The position numbers and the translations under genes are program-made. Under the pieces are notes generated by a model that had not been told where the DNA came from, did no database searches, and saw nothing but the letters and a program-made list of their open reading frames with translations. Positions 24,039 through 32,398 of a stretch of 53,080 nucleotides of DNA are shown here, in pieces. The DNA lies in contig DASTPE010000047.1 of assembly GCA_035762345.1 (NCBI GenBank), positions 1 to 53,080 of the forward strand, read 5' to 3'. Source of the DNA: SCGC-AG-212-J23 sp035762345 (GTDB lineage Bacteria > Pseudomonadota > Gammaproteobacteria > Burkholderiales > SG8-39). Every line of letters starts with the position of its first letter. Position 1 is the stretch's first letter.

Positions 24039-24854
24039 TTAGTGGTTGCCTCCGGTGAACATGAGCGCGGTGAGCACGAAGTCGAGCGCGAGGATCGAGA
24101 GCGAAGAAATCACCACCGTGCGCGTGGTCGCGCGCGACACGCCCTCGGCGGTCGGCACCGCGTCGTAGCCCTCGAACACCGAGATCCAGGTCACCGCGAC
24201 GCCGAACACCAGGCTCTTGATCACGCCGTTCAGGATGTCCTCCCGTACGTCGACCGCGGCCTGCATCTGCGACCAGAAGGAGCCGGCGTCGACGCCGATC
24301 AGCTGCACGCCGACGAGGTAGCCGCCGAAAATGCCCGCCGCCGAGAATAGCGCCGCGAGCAGGGGCATCGAGATCACCCCGCCCCAGAAGCGCGGCGCAA
24401 CCACGCGCGCGATCGGATCGACCGCCATCATCTCCATCGCCGAAATCTGCTCGGTCGCCTTCATCAGGCCGATCTCGGCGGTGATTGCCGAGCCGGCGCG
24501 GCTCGCGAACAGGAGCCCTGCCACCACCGGGCCGAGCTCGCGCACGAGCGACAGCGCGACCAGCACGCCGAGCGACTCCGAGGCACCGAAGCGCTGCAGC
24601 GTGTCGTAGCCCTGGAGCGCGAGCACCATGCCGACGAAAAGGCCCGACACCAGGATGATGACGAGCGAAAGCACGCCGGCGAAGTAGACCTCGGCAATAG
24701 TCAGTCGGTAGCGGCGCAACGCGGTCCCGGAGTGCAGCACCAGGTAAGCGAGGAAGCGGCTGGCGAAGCCCAGGCGCCAGACCTGCGAGGTGACCGTGGC
24801 GCCGAGGCGCTCCAGACGCCTGCGCAGCGCCTCGAACTGGGTGAGCTCAGGCAA
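24039..24854 (-). CDS. mlaE: Mla permease MlaE, TTG start
   Basis: The 271-residue integral membrane permease of the Mla phospholipid ABC system. The MlaE family text GLFVGMVLALQGYDTLQRFGA, LVRELGPVVAGLLFASRAGSA, EIGLMKATEQISAMEMM and VFEGYDAVPTAEGVSRATT is clear. The start is a TTG at 24852-24854 inside the mlaF 3' end (8-bp overlap), giving MPELTQFEALRRRLERLG; no nearby ATG or GTG fits. Confidence 0.94.
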   Translation of the reverse strand: MPELTQFEALRRRLERLGATVTSQVWRLGFASRFLAYLVLHSGTALRRYRLTIAEVYFAGVLSLVIILVSGLFVGMVLALQGYDTLQRFGASESLGVLVALSLVRELGPVVAGLLFASRAGSAITAEIGLMKATEQISAMEMMAVDPIARVVAPRFWGGVISMPLLAALFSAAGIFGGYLVGVQLIGVDAGSFWSQMQAAVDVREDILNGVIKSLVFGVAVTWISVFEGYDAVPTAEGVSRATTRTVVISSLSILALDFVLTALMFTGGNH

Positions 24855-25656
24855 CGGCGAGCTCGAGATCCGCCGCGTACTCCGGCGCTGCGTAGTGGAA
24901 CGGCACCGGGCCGTCGGGCTTGCCGTTCACGAACTGGTTGACGAAGGGCTCCGGGCTCGCGCGGATCTCATCGGGCCTGCCGCGCGCGATGACCCGGCCC
25001 GCGGCCATGAAGTACACGTAATCGACCACGTCGAGCGCTTCCTGCACGTCGTGCGTCACGATAATGGAGGTCGCGCCGAGCGAGTCGTTGAGGCTCCGGA
25101 TCAGGCGCACGATTACGCCGAAGGAGATCGGATCGAGGCCGGTGAACGGCTCGTCATAGAGGATGAGCCGCGGATCCAGCGCGATCGAGCGCGCGAGCGC
25201 CACGCGGCGCGCCATGCCGCCCGAGAGCTCCGTCGGCATGAGGTGCGCGGCGCCTCGCAGGCCGACTGCCTGGAGCTTGAGCATCACCAAATCGCGCTCG
25301 AGCTCTTCGGGCAGCTCGGCGTGCTCGCGCAGCGGGAACGCGACGTTCTCGTACACCGACATGTCCGTGAACAGGGCTCCGAACTGGAACAGCATGCCCA
25401 TCTTGCGCCGCATCTCGTAGAGCCGGGCGCCGTCGAGGCTGCGCGTCGCATGACCCAGGACGCGCGCCTCACCGCTCGATGGCAGGTAGGCGCCCATGAT
25501 GATCCGCAGCAGCGTCGTCTTGCCGCAGCCCGACTGTCCCATGATGCCGACCACCGCACCGCGCGGAATCGTGAGTTCGATGTTGCGCAGCACGGGACGC
25601 GCCGCGTCGTACCCGAACGAGACGTTGCGGATCTCTACGATGGGGGATTCCGGCAC
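24847..25656 (-). CDS. mlaF: Mla ABC ATPase MlaF
   Basis: The ATPase driving MlaE. The 269 residues show Walker A GIMGQSGCGKTTLLRIIMG, the MlaF-type MGMLFQFGALFTDMSVYENV, signature ELSGGMARRVALARSI, Walker B LILYDEPFTGLDP and H-loop VTHDV. The C-terminal tail (VNGKPDGPVPFHY) matches the MlaF extension that contacts a neighbouring subunit. The start is GTG 25654-25656. It opens the long minus-strand run and diverges from an ABC ATPase gene across 18 bp. Confidence 0.95.
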   Translation of the reverse strand: MPESPIVEIRNVSFGYDAARPVLRNIELTIPRGAVVGIMGQSGCGKTTLLRIIMGAYLPSSGEARVLGHATRSLDGARLYEMRRKMGMLFQFGALFTDMSVYENVAFPLREHAELPEELERDLVMLKLQAVGLRGAAHLMPTELSGGMARRVALARSIALDPRLILYDEPFTGLDPISFGVIVRLIRSLNDSLGATSIIVTHDVQEALDVVDYVYFMAAGRVIARGRPDEIRASPEPFVNQFVNGKPDGPVPFHYAAPEYAADLELAVA

Positions 25657-25660
25657 GGCG

Positions 25661-25666
25661 TAATAT
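25661..25666 (+). promoter_or_regulatory. Candidate -10 box in the 18-bp mlaF / ABC divergent gap
   Basis: TAATAT ends 9 nt before the ATG at 25675, and the overlapping GATAAT on the opposite strand (25664-25669) ends 8 nt before the mlaF GTG. The gap is too short for two normal leaders, so one or both mRNAs may be leaderless, or the true promoters may lie inside the opposite gene. Confidence 0.3.
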
Positions 25667-25674
25667 TATCAAGC

Positions 25675-26418
25675 ATGAAGGAGAATCCCGCGCTGCGGAT
25701 AGCGGGGCTGAAGAAGCGTTACGGAAAATTCGAAGCGCTCGGCGGTGTCGATCTCGAGGTCGCTGCCGGCGAGGCGTTCGGCCTGGTCGGCGCCAACGGC
25801 GCCGGCAAGACCACGCTCATCAAATGCATGCTCGATCTCATCGCGTGCGATGCGGGTGCCGTCGAGATTTTCGGCGCGCCGGCGGTCCGGCCCGCCGCGC
25901 GGCGGCGCCTATCCTATCTTCCGGAGCGCTTCAACCCGCCGCACTACCTGCGGGTGCGCGAATTTCTTACCGCAATGTTCGAACTTGCGGGTGAGCGCTA
26001 CGAAGCGGCGCTTGTCGACGCGCTGCTTCGGGAGCTCGAGCTTGACCGCAGCCTACTGGAGCAGCCGGTGAGAACGCTGTCGAAAGGAATGACGCAGAAG
26101 CTCGGGCTCGCCGGCTGCTTCGCCGTTCCGCGCGATCTCTACGTGCTCGACGAGCCGATGAGCGGGCTTGACCCCGCCGCCCGCGTGGCGGTCAAATCGT
26201 TGCTGCGGCGCCTCGCTGCCGAGGGCCGGACGCTGTTCTTCACCTCGCATGTGCTCGCCGACGTGGAGGAGCTGTGCTCCTCGATCGCGGTGCTCGAGCG
26301 CGGGCGGGTTCGTTTCCGGGGGACGCCGGCCAGCCTGTGCGAGCGCCATGCCGAGCCGAACCTGGAGCGCGCTTTCATGAAGTGCATCCGCGATGAGCAC
26401 GCCGCTTCCATCTCCTGA
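25675..26418 (+). CDS. ABC-2 type transporter ATPase of the pilus-associated ABC system
   Basis: A 247-residue ATPase with Walker A GLVGANGAGKTTLIKCM, a Q-loop replaced by the NatA-like LSYLPERFNPP, signature RTLSKGMTQKLGLAG, Walker B LYVLDEPMSGLDP and H-loop FTSHVLADVEE. The start ATG at 25675 gives MKENPALRIAGLKKRYGKFEAL; the longer upstream frame is antisense to mlaF. No permease is adjacent, but a lone ABC-2 permease lies at 43988-44761 beyond the pilus genes, and I infer that they are partners. The 3' end overlaps the response regulator by 26 bp. The substrate is unknown. Confidence 0.87.
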   Translation: MKENPALRIAGLKKRYGKFEALGGVDLEVAAGEAFGLVGANGAGKTTLIKCMLDLIACDAGAVEIFGAPAVRPAARRRLSYLPERFNPPHYLRVREFLTAMFELAGERYEAALVDALLRELELDRSLLEQPVRTLSKGMTQKLGLAGCFAVPRDLYVLDEPMSGLDPAARVAVKSLLRRLAAEGRTLFFTSHVLADVEELCSSIAVLERGRVRFRGTPASLCERHAEPNLERAFMKCIRDEHAASIS

Positions 26419-27772
26419 GGAGAAGCCCGCGTTGCTGATCGTGGATGACGATCCGCTGATCACCGAGACGCTCGCGTTCGCGCTCGGTGCCGCATACTCG
26501 GTCTTTCCCTGCGAGTCCCGCCAGCAAGCGATCGAGCTCCTGCGCCAGCTCGAGGCGCCGCCGCCGATCGCGCTAGTGGACCTCGGGCTGCCGCCCACGC
26601 CCCACTCCCCCGACGAGGGCTTTCGCCTGATCGGCGACCTGCTTGCGCACTCGCCCCGCATGAAGATCTTTGTGCTCTCGGGCCAGAACGATGCCGCCAA
26701 CGCGCGCCACGCCCGTGCGTTGGGCGCCTGGGACTTCATCGCCAAACCCGCCGATCCGGCGAGCATCGCGCGCGCGCTCGCTCGCGGGCTGGAGGCGCCG
26801 GCGGCCGAGGATGCCGAATTCATCGGCGCAAGCCCTGCGCTCACGAAACTCAAAAGCCAGATCGCGCAGTTCGCGGCCGCCCCCTACCCGGTGCTGATCG
26901 AAGGCGAGTCGGGCAGCGGCAAGGAGGTGGTCGCGATGCGCCTGCACCGGCTGTCGCCGCGCGCCGGCCGGCCGTACCTGAGCCTGAACTGCGCCGCGAT
27001 CTCGCCTCAGCTAGTCGAGCCGACGCTCTTCGGCCACGTCAAGGGCGCGTTCACCGGCGCTGCTACCACCAAAGCCGGCTTTTTCGAGGACGCCGGGGAC
27101 GGGACGCTGTTTCTCGATGAGATCGGCGAGCTGCCGCTCGACATGCAGGCGAAGCTGCTGCGCGTGCTGGAAAACGGCGAGTATCAGCGGGTCGGCGAAA
27201 CGCAGCGCCGCACCGCTCGCTGCCGCGTGATTGCGGCGACCAACCGCGATCTGCGGCGCGCAGTGCGCGAAGGGGCGTTCCGCGCAGACCTTTACCACCG
27301 CCTTTCGGTTTTTACGCTGAGCGTGCCGCCGCTGCGCGAGCTGGAGAACGACAAGCTGCTGCTGCTCGACCATTTCCGGCGCCAATCGGAAAAGCCCTTC
27401 GAGCTCGACGAGGTGGCCACCGAGCGATGGCTGCGCTACGGTTTTCCGGGCAATGTCCGCGAGCTGCGAAACATCGTCATCCGCCTCTCGGCGAAGTACC
27501 CGGGGCAGCGGTTGTCGGTTGCCGAGCTCGAGCCCGAGCTCGACGTCGATATCGCTGCCGAAAACGGCAAGGACCCGCTCGTCGACCAGGCGCTGCGCCA
27601 GCTGCAGCGTGGAGGGCAATTCGACCTCGACGAGACGCTCAAGGCGTGGGAGCGCGGCTACATCCAGGCAGCGCTGCGCCTGACGGGCGGCAACGTCAGC
27701 CAGGCGGCGAAGCTCCTGGGCATCAACCGCACCACACTCTATAGCCGCATGAGCACCGCGGAAGAGAAATAG
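26393..27772 (+). CDS. PrsR-like NtrC-family sigma-54 response regulator
   Basis: A 459-residue activator in three parts. The receiver domain has phospho-acceptor Asp63 in LVDLGLPP, acidic pair DDD at 18-20, and Lys118. The AAA+ domain has Walker A GESGSGKE (171-178), the sigma-54 contact loop GAFTGA at 218-223 and Walker B LFLDEIGE. A Fis-type helix-turn-helix sits at the end (ALRLTGGNVSQAAKLLGINRTTLYSRM). The receiver text with a long LPP loop and SGQNDAANARHARALGAWDFIAKP resembles PrsR, the regulator usually found with PEP-CTERM/exosortase loci. It is cotranscribed with the ABC ATPase upstream and the MshM gene downstream. Its likely kinase is at 42186-43955 and its likely target the sigma-54 promoter at 45542. 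Confidence 0.92.
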   Translation: MSTPLPSPEEKPALLIVDDDPLITETLAFALGAAYSVFPCESRQQAIELLRQLEAPPPIALVDLGLPPTPHSPDEGFRLIGDLLAHSPRMKIFVLSGQNDAANARHARALGAWDFIAKPADPASIARALARGLEAPAAEDAEFIGASPALTKLKSQIAQFAAAPYPVLIEGESGSGKEVVAMRLHRLSPRAGRPYLSLNCAAISPQLVEPTLFGHVKGAFTGAATTKAGFFEDAGDGTLFLDEIGELPLDMQAKLLRVLENGEYQRVGETQRRTARCRVIAATNRDLRRAVREGAFRADLYHRLSVFTLSVPPLRELENDKLLLLDHFRRQSEKPFELDEVATERWLRYGFPGNVRELRNIVIRLSAKYPGQRLSVAELEPELDVDIAAENGKDPLVDQALRQLQRGGQFDLDETLKAWERGYIQAALRLTGGNVSQAAKLLGINRTTLYSRMSTAEEK

Positions 27773-27774
27773 CC

Positions 27775-29187
27775 GTGGCCCTGTATCTCGAGCACTTCGG
27801 CCTCTCGGAGCCGCCGTTCCGCATTACGCCGCACACCGATTTCTTCTTCGACGGCGCTGACCGCGGCGCCACGCTCGAGGCCCTGATCTACGCGGTGCTG
27901 CACGACGAGGGTATCGTCAAGGTGTCGGGCGAAGTCGGCAGCGGCAAAACCATGCTGTGCCGCGTGCTGATGGAACGGTTGCCACAACACGTCGCCTCCA
28001 TTTATCTCGCGACGCCGTCGCTCGCGCGCGACGAGATCCTGCATGCGATCGCGGACGACCTGGAGCTCAAGCTCTCGCCGGAGAGGCGCAGCGTCGCGCT
28101 GCGCGAGTTGCAGGAGCACCTGATCGCGCTCTACGGCACCGGGCGCCGCGTCGTCATCCTGATCGACGAGGCGCACGCCATGCCCGAGGACACGCTCGAA
28201 CAGGTACGACTGCTGTGCAATCTCGAGTCCAACCGCCACAAGCTGTTGCAGATCGTGCTGTTCGGCCAGCCCGAGCTGGACGAAACGCTCGTGAAGCCTG
28301 CGCTTCGGCAGCTGCGCGACCGCATCACGCACGCGTTCCGCATGCGCCCGCTTGCAGTCCCGGAAGTGGCGAAATACCTCTCGTTCCGCATGCGCGCCGC
28401 GGGCTACCGCGGGCCCGAGGTGTTCACGCCGCGGGCGCTGCGCTTGATCGCCCGGACGTCGGGTGGGCTCACGCGGCGCATCAATATCCTTGCCGACAAA
28501 TCGCTCCTGGCCGCCTATACCGAGAATACGCATGCGATTAGCGCGCGCCACGTGCGCGCCGCGGTCGCCGATTCCGAGTTCGCGGTAGCGAGAAAGCCGC
28601 GCCTGGCGCTTTACATCGCTGCAGCCGCTGCGGCGGGCCTTGCCGTCGGCGCGGCGGCGCAATGGATCATGACCCCGCTGGCTCCCCCTGTCCCGGTGGC
28701 CCCGCCACCACCGAAGCCTGCCGCCCTGCAGCCGGCGCCCGCCGCGCCAGTCGAGCCGGCCGTACCCCAGCCGGAACCGCGAGCCGGGCCGCCTGTGCCC
28801 GAGCCGCGCTTAAGCGAGGAGCAGGCACTCAGGCTGGCGGGCTATCGCGCCGCCGGGCAGCGACTCCTCGCCGAGCGTCTGGCGGCGACACGAGAGCTAC
28901 TCGAGCGGGCGGACGACGAGCGCTATGCGCTGGAATTTTTCCTCACCGAGAACGCTGACCCTGCCCGAATCGAGCGTTTTCTGCTGCGGGCGCGTGAAAT
29001 AGTGCCGCTTGAAGCGCTGCACGTGATCCCGATCGCCGCCGGCGAGCGCTACCGTCTCTGGGTCCTGTTCGGAGATTTCGCGAGCCGCGAGGAGGCGGCC
29101 GCTGCGAGCGGCCACCTCCCGCCCCGGTACCAAGAAGCCTTCCGCGCTGCTCCCCGTAGTTTCGGAGACCTGCGCAAGCAGTTGTAA
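27775..29187 (+). CDS. mshM: ExeA/MshM-type AAA ATPase with C-terminal SPOR-like domain
   Basis: A 470-residue protein. The cytoplasmic AAA domain starts YLEHFGLSEPPFRITPHTDFF, the hallmark of ExeA/MshM proteins, with Walker A GEVGSGKTMLC and Walker B VVILIDEAHAMPEDTLEQ. One span at about 282-300 is followed by a Pro/Ala-rich linker and a periplasmic C-terminus ending in LFGDFASREEAAAA, which resembles a SPOR peptidoglycan-binding repeat. ExeA-type proteins remodel peptidoglycan to place the secretin, which fits the secretin gene next door. The start is GTG 27775, two bases after the regulator stop. Confidence 0.88.
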   Translation: MALYLEHFGLSEPPFRITPHTDFFFDGADRGATLEALIYAVLHDEGIVKVSGEVGSGKTMLCRVLMERLPQHVASIYLATPSLARDEILHAIADDLELKLSPERRSVALRELQEHLIALYGTGRRVVILIDEAHAMPEDTLEQVRLLCNLESNRHKLLQIVLFGQPELDETLVKPALRQLRDRITHAFRMRPLAVPEVAKYLSFRMRAAGYRGPEVFTPRALRLIARTSGGLTRRINILADKSLLAAYTENTHAISARHVRAAVADSEFAVARKPRLALYIAAAAAAGLAVGAAAQWIMTPLAPPVPVAPPPPKPAALQPAPAAPVEPAVPQPEPRAGPPVPEPRLSEEQALRLAGYRAAGQRLLAERLAATRELLERADDERYALEFFLTENADPARIERFLLRAREIVPLEALHVIPIAAGERYRLWVLFGDFASREEAAAASGHLPPRYQEAFRAAPRSFGDLRKQL

Positions 29188-29255
29188 GACATGGAAAACG
29201 CCCGCACTACAGTTGCTTACGGCGCTTTCTTAACATAGTTTCGTGTTATTCTTGC

Positions 29256-29275
29256 CGCGGGAGGGAGTGCCCGCG
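29256..29275 (+). promoter_or_regulatory. Hairpin presenting the ribosome site of the secretin gene in its loop
   Basis: CGCGGG (29256-29261) pairs with CCCGCG (29270-29275) around the loop AGGGAGTG, which contains the only Shine-Dalgarno-like sequence. The ATG starts two bases later. The arrangement could modulate secretin translation, or the hairpin could simply be GC-rich background. Confidence 0.35.
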
Positions 29276-29276
29276 C

Positions 29277-31040
29277 ATGAAGAAGGGGAAAGCGCTCGCG
29301 CTAGCGAGCGTCGTGCTTGCGATGATGGTCAGCGCTTGCGGCCAGAAGCCGATCAAGCCGGCGGACACGCATATCCGTGCGGAGGAGCCGCGCGCCGAAG
29401 GCGCGATCCCGCCTCCAGTGCAGCTCACGCCGATGCTGCCGCAACCCAAGCCCGCGGCTCGCCCCGAAACCTACAGCGTCGTCGTCAACAACGTGCGCGC
29501 GCAGGAGCTGCTGTTCGCGCTTGCGCGCGACGCCCGGCTGAATGTCGACATTCATTCCGACATCACCGGCACCGTCACGCTGAACGCGATCGATCAGACG
29601 CTGCCGCAGCTTCTCACGCGCATTGCGCGCCAGATTGACATGCGCTGGGAGATCGAGGGGCAGAACCTGGTGGTGATGCGTGACACGCCCTTTCTGCGCG
29701 TCTACCGCGTCGACTACGTGAACATGGCGCGCGATGCGCGCAGCGTGGCCGTTGTGGCTACGCAGGTGAGCGGCACGCAGCAGCCCGGGCAGACGACTAC
29801 GACCGGGCCGCAGAACAACTCGACCGCGACCATCAACTCCGTCTCGGCGAACAAGTTCTGGGACACCCTGGTCGCGAACATCAAGGAGATTCTGCAGGAA
29901 ACCGACAAGGTGCTTCCGGCCGGCTCGAGCGCCGCGCCGCCTGTGCCATCGACCACCGCGCCCGCCCCGCAGCCGGGCGCGCCCGCCGGCGCGCCGCCGT
30001 CCGCGTTGCCCGTTCCGGTAGCCACCTTCCGGGAAGCCGCTTCGGTGATTGCAAACCCCGAGACCGGCGTGCTCAACATCCGCGCCACCTCGCGCCAGCA
30101 CGAGAAGGTGCAGGAATTCCTCGACCAGGTGCTCACTAACGCCAAGCGCCAGGTACTCATCGAGGCGACCGTGGCCGAAGTCCAGCTGAACAACGAGTAC
30201 CAACGTGGCATTGACTGGCAGCGCCTGCGCACCAATGCGGCGTCGGTGGGCGTGCCGAGCTTCGGCACCGGCAATAGCGGGCTCGAGTTCCTGCAAAGCT
30301 CCGCCGGTACCCCGGCCAGCATCAACACCAACGCGTTCGTGTTCGGCGGCGCGATCACCAGCCTCAACTTCAATTTCGCGCTGCGGTTGCTCGAGTCCTT
30401 CGGCGACGTGCGCGTGCTCTCGAGCCCCAAGATCAGCGTACTCAACAACCAGACCGCGGTCCTCAAGGTGGTCGACAACCTCGTCTACTTCACCGTCCAG
30501 GCGCAAACCACGCAGAACCAGACCAGCTCGCTCACGACCTTCACCACCACGCTCAACTCGGTCCCGGTCGGTTTCATCATGAGCCTGGTGCCGCAGATCA
30601 GCGACTCCGACTCGGTAGTGCTCAACCTCAGGCCGACGATCTCGCGCAAGATCGGCGATGTGGCCGACCCCAATCCGTCCCTGAAGCAAGCCGGGGTTAC
30701 CAGCCTGATCCCGGTGATCCAGACGCGCGAGATGGAATCGGTGCTGCGCGTGCAGAGCGGTCACGTGGCGGTGCTCGGCGGGTTGATGCAGGACGCCCGT
30801 AGCAACGTGGAGGATACGATCCCCGGTATCAACCAGATTCCGGGGCTTGGCCAGCTCCTCGAGCAACGCAAGGACCAGAACCAGAAGACCGAGCTGGTGA
30901 TCTTCCTGCGGCCGGTCGTGATCCGAGACGCGAATATCGACGGCGACTATTCCGCCTACCGCGGCCTGCTGCCCGGGGCCGATTTCTTCTCCAAGCCCAA
31001 CCCCAGCCGGCCGGCGCGGACCGAGGGGCCGTTCAACTGA
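29277..31040 (+). CDS. mshL: MshL/PilQ-type outer-membrane secretin lipoprotein
   Basis: A 587-residue secretin for the pilus or pseudopilus. The lipobox MVSAC puts the lipid on Cys21. A periplasmic N-terminal domain (VVNNVRAQELLFALARDARLN, secretin/TonB short-domain type) is followed by a second domain, a Gln/Thr and Pro/Ala-rich insert (about 165-255), an N1-like repeat (NPETGVLNIRATSRQHEKVQ), then the secretin core. The core shows VLIEATVAEVQLN, VRVLSSPKISVLNNQTA, SLVPQISDSDSVVLNLRP and the terminal GHVAVLGGLMQD and TELVIFLRPVVI. It matches the MshL branch rather than GspD because of its length and the MshM neighbour. Confidence 0.92.
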   Translation: MKKGKALALASVVLAMMVSACGQKPIKPADTHIRAEEPRAEGAIPPPVQLTPMLPQPKPAARPETYSVVVNNVRAQELLFALARDARLNVDIHSDITGTVTLNAIDQTLPQLLTRIARQIDMRWEIEGQNLVVMRDTPFLRVYRVDYVNMARDARSVAVVATQVSGTQQPGQTTTTGPQNNSTATINSVSANKFWDTLVANIKEILQETDKVLPAGSSAAPPVPSTTAPAPQPGAPAGAPPSALPVPVATFREAASVIANPETGVLNIRATSRQHEKVQEFLDQVLTNAKRQVLIEATVAEVQLNNEYQRGIDWQRLRTNAASVGVPSFGTGNSGLEFLQSSAGTPASINTNAFVFGGAITSLNFNFALRLLESFGDVRVLSSPKISVLNNQTAVLKVVDNLVYFTVQAQTTQNQTSSLTTFTTTLNSVPVGFIMSLVPQISDSDSVVLNLRPTISRKIGDVADPNPSLKQAGVTSLIPVIQTREMESVLRVQSGHVAVLGGLMQDARSNVEDTIPGINQIPGLGQLLEQRKDQNQKTELVIFLRPVVIRDANIDGDYSAYRGLLPGADFFSKPNPSRPARTEGPFN

Positions 31041-31041
31041 C

Positions 31042-32325
31042 ATGAGCCTGCTGCTCGATGCGCTCAAGAAGGCGGAGAAGGCGAAAGAGGAGGCGCAACG
31101 CCGGGCGCGCGGCGAAACGCAGGAAGCGAACGTTGCGCCGACCCCGGTCCAGCCGTCCGAAGCCCGCACGCCGCTCGAGATCGTCCCCGAGGGGACGGAG
31201 CTCAGGCGCGCGGAACCGACGCTCTCCCCATTCGAAGAAAGGCCCGCGCCGCAACCCGCCGCTGCTCAACCGCGTCCGCAGCCGAGGGCCGAAGGCCGGG
31301 GAGCCGAACGCGCGGTGGCGCGCAAGGTATTCGAGGCGAAATTCAAGGAGCCGAACCCGCGGCTGCCGTTCTTCATTACGCTCGGCGCGCTTGGCGTGTT
31401 CGCCGTGGCCACCGTCATTTATTTCTGGATCCAGCTGCGACCGCCGGCGCCATTTGTCAACTTGAGCCCGAAGCCACCGGCAGGCGAGGCGCAAGTCGCG
31501 GTCGCGCCAGCGCCCGCCGCGCCTGTTGCGAGCGCGCCCGTCGCGACCCCGGCTCCGGGTAAGCAAGTAATCCCCGGGCTGCCTCCCGCCGCAGCGACTC
31601 CGACACCCCAAGTAAGCGCGCCGAAGCTCGCGCCGCGACCGGCAGAGCGCGCGCCCGAAGCTCCGTTGCTCAAGCCGCAGCCGCGCACGATGACCCCCGC
31701 GCCGCGCTCGTCCGCGCGAGCCGGCACCGAAATCAGCGCGAGCCGCGTGGCGCCGCAGGTGCATCCCAAGGTCGGTTCGGCGTACGCCGCCTACCTGGCC
31801 GGCGACTTCGCGGCGGCACGGGCGGATTACCAGCAAGCGCTGCGCGAGGAGCCGGGCAATCGTGACGCGCTGCTCGGCCTGGCGGCACTCGACGTCCGGG
31901 CGGGTCGCCATGAGGCCGCGGAGACGGCTTATTTGCGACTGCTGCAAGCCGACCCGCGCGACGCGCATGCGCACGCGGCGCTGATCGCGCTGCGCGCCGG
32001 GCGGGTCGACCCGGTCGCGGCCGAAAGTCGTGTCAAGCTGATGCTCGCCGATAATCCGGGCGCTCATGTCCTCAACTTCACCCTCGGAAACCAGTTCGCC
32101 CAGCAAGGCCGCTGGCCGGAAGCGCAGCAGGAGTACTTCAAGGCCTACGCCGCCGAGCCCGACAACCCCGACTTCGCGTACAACCTCGCGGTCAGCCTCG
32201 ATCATCTGCGCCAGCCGTCGCTTGCGCTGCAGTATTACCAGCGCGCGATCGCGCTCGCGAAGGCGCGCGGCGCGAGCTTCGCCGTCCAGGTCGCGGAGGA
32301 CCGAGCGGCGCAGCTCACGCGTTGA
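31042..32325 (+). CDS. MshN/GspB-like inner-membrane protein with TPR repeats
   Basis: A 427-residue bitopic protein. The cytoplasmic N-terminus MSLLLDALKKAEKAKEEAQ is the shared start of MshN, GspB and related partners of ExeA-type ATPases. One span (FFITLGALGVFAVATVIYFWI, about 112-132) leads to a Pro/Ala linker, then TPR-like repeats from about residue 250 (SAYAAYLAGDFAAARADYQQAL, NRDALLGLAAL, FTLGNQFAQQGRWPEAQQEYFKAY). It starts one base after the secretin stop. Probable role: linking the AAA ATPase to secretin or pilus assembly across the periplasm. Confidence 0.85.
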   Translation: MSLLLDALKKAEKAKEEAQRRARGETQEANVAPTPVQPSEARTPLEIVPEGTELRRAEPTLSPFEERPAPQPAAAQPRPQPRAEGRGAERAVARKVFEAKFKEPNPRLPFFITLGALGVFAVATVIYFWIQLRPPAPFVNLSPKPPAGEAQVAVAPAPAAPVASAPVATPAPGKQVIPGLPPAAATPTPQVSAPKLAPRPAERAPEAPLLKPQPRTMTPAPRSSARAGTEISASRVAPQVHPKVGSAYAAYLAGDFAAARADYQQALREEPGNRDALLGLAALDVRAGRHEAAETAYLRLLQADPRDAHAHAALIALRAGRVDPVAAESRVKLMLADNPGAHVLNFTLGNQFAQQGRWPEAQQEYFKAYAAEPDNPDFAYNLAVSLDHLRQPSLALQYYQRAIALAKARGASFAVQVAEDRAAQLTR

Positions 32326-32398
32326 GCGACGCGCACGCGGCCCGGAATAAATTTGGCACAAGCGCTGTGAGCGCCCCGCTCAACATCACCGATCCGCC

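Noticed and set aside
24790..25674. A 295-codon N-terminal extension of the pilus ABC ATPase
   Set aside because: It is antisense to mlaF and mlaE and does not resemble any ABC N-terminus.
29239..29256. TTGC upstream of the secretin gene as part of a sigma-54 promoter
   Set aside because: The -24 position is CG rather than GG at the required spacing.
29301..31169. A 622-codon open frame antisense to the secretin gene
   Set aside because: It is a GC-rich shadow frame with low-complexity Arg/His/Asp composition and no family match; the sense frame is a clear secretin.
31033..32361. A 442-codon antisense frame opposite the MshN-like gene
   Set aside because: Arg-rich composition and exact co-extension with a real TPR gene mark it as a shadow.
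32354..32369. TGGCAC half-site upstream of the GspE gene, considered as a sigma-54 promoter
   Set aside because: The -12 element reads GT instead of GC at the required spacing, and the gene is probably transcribed from upstream.
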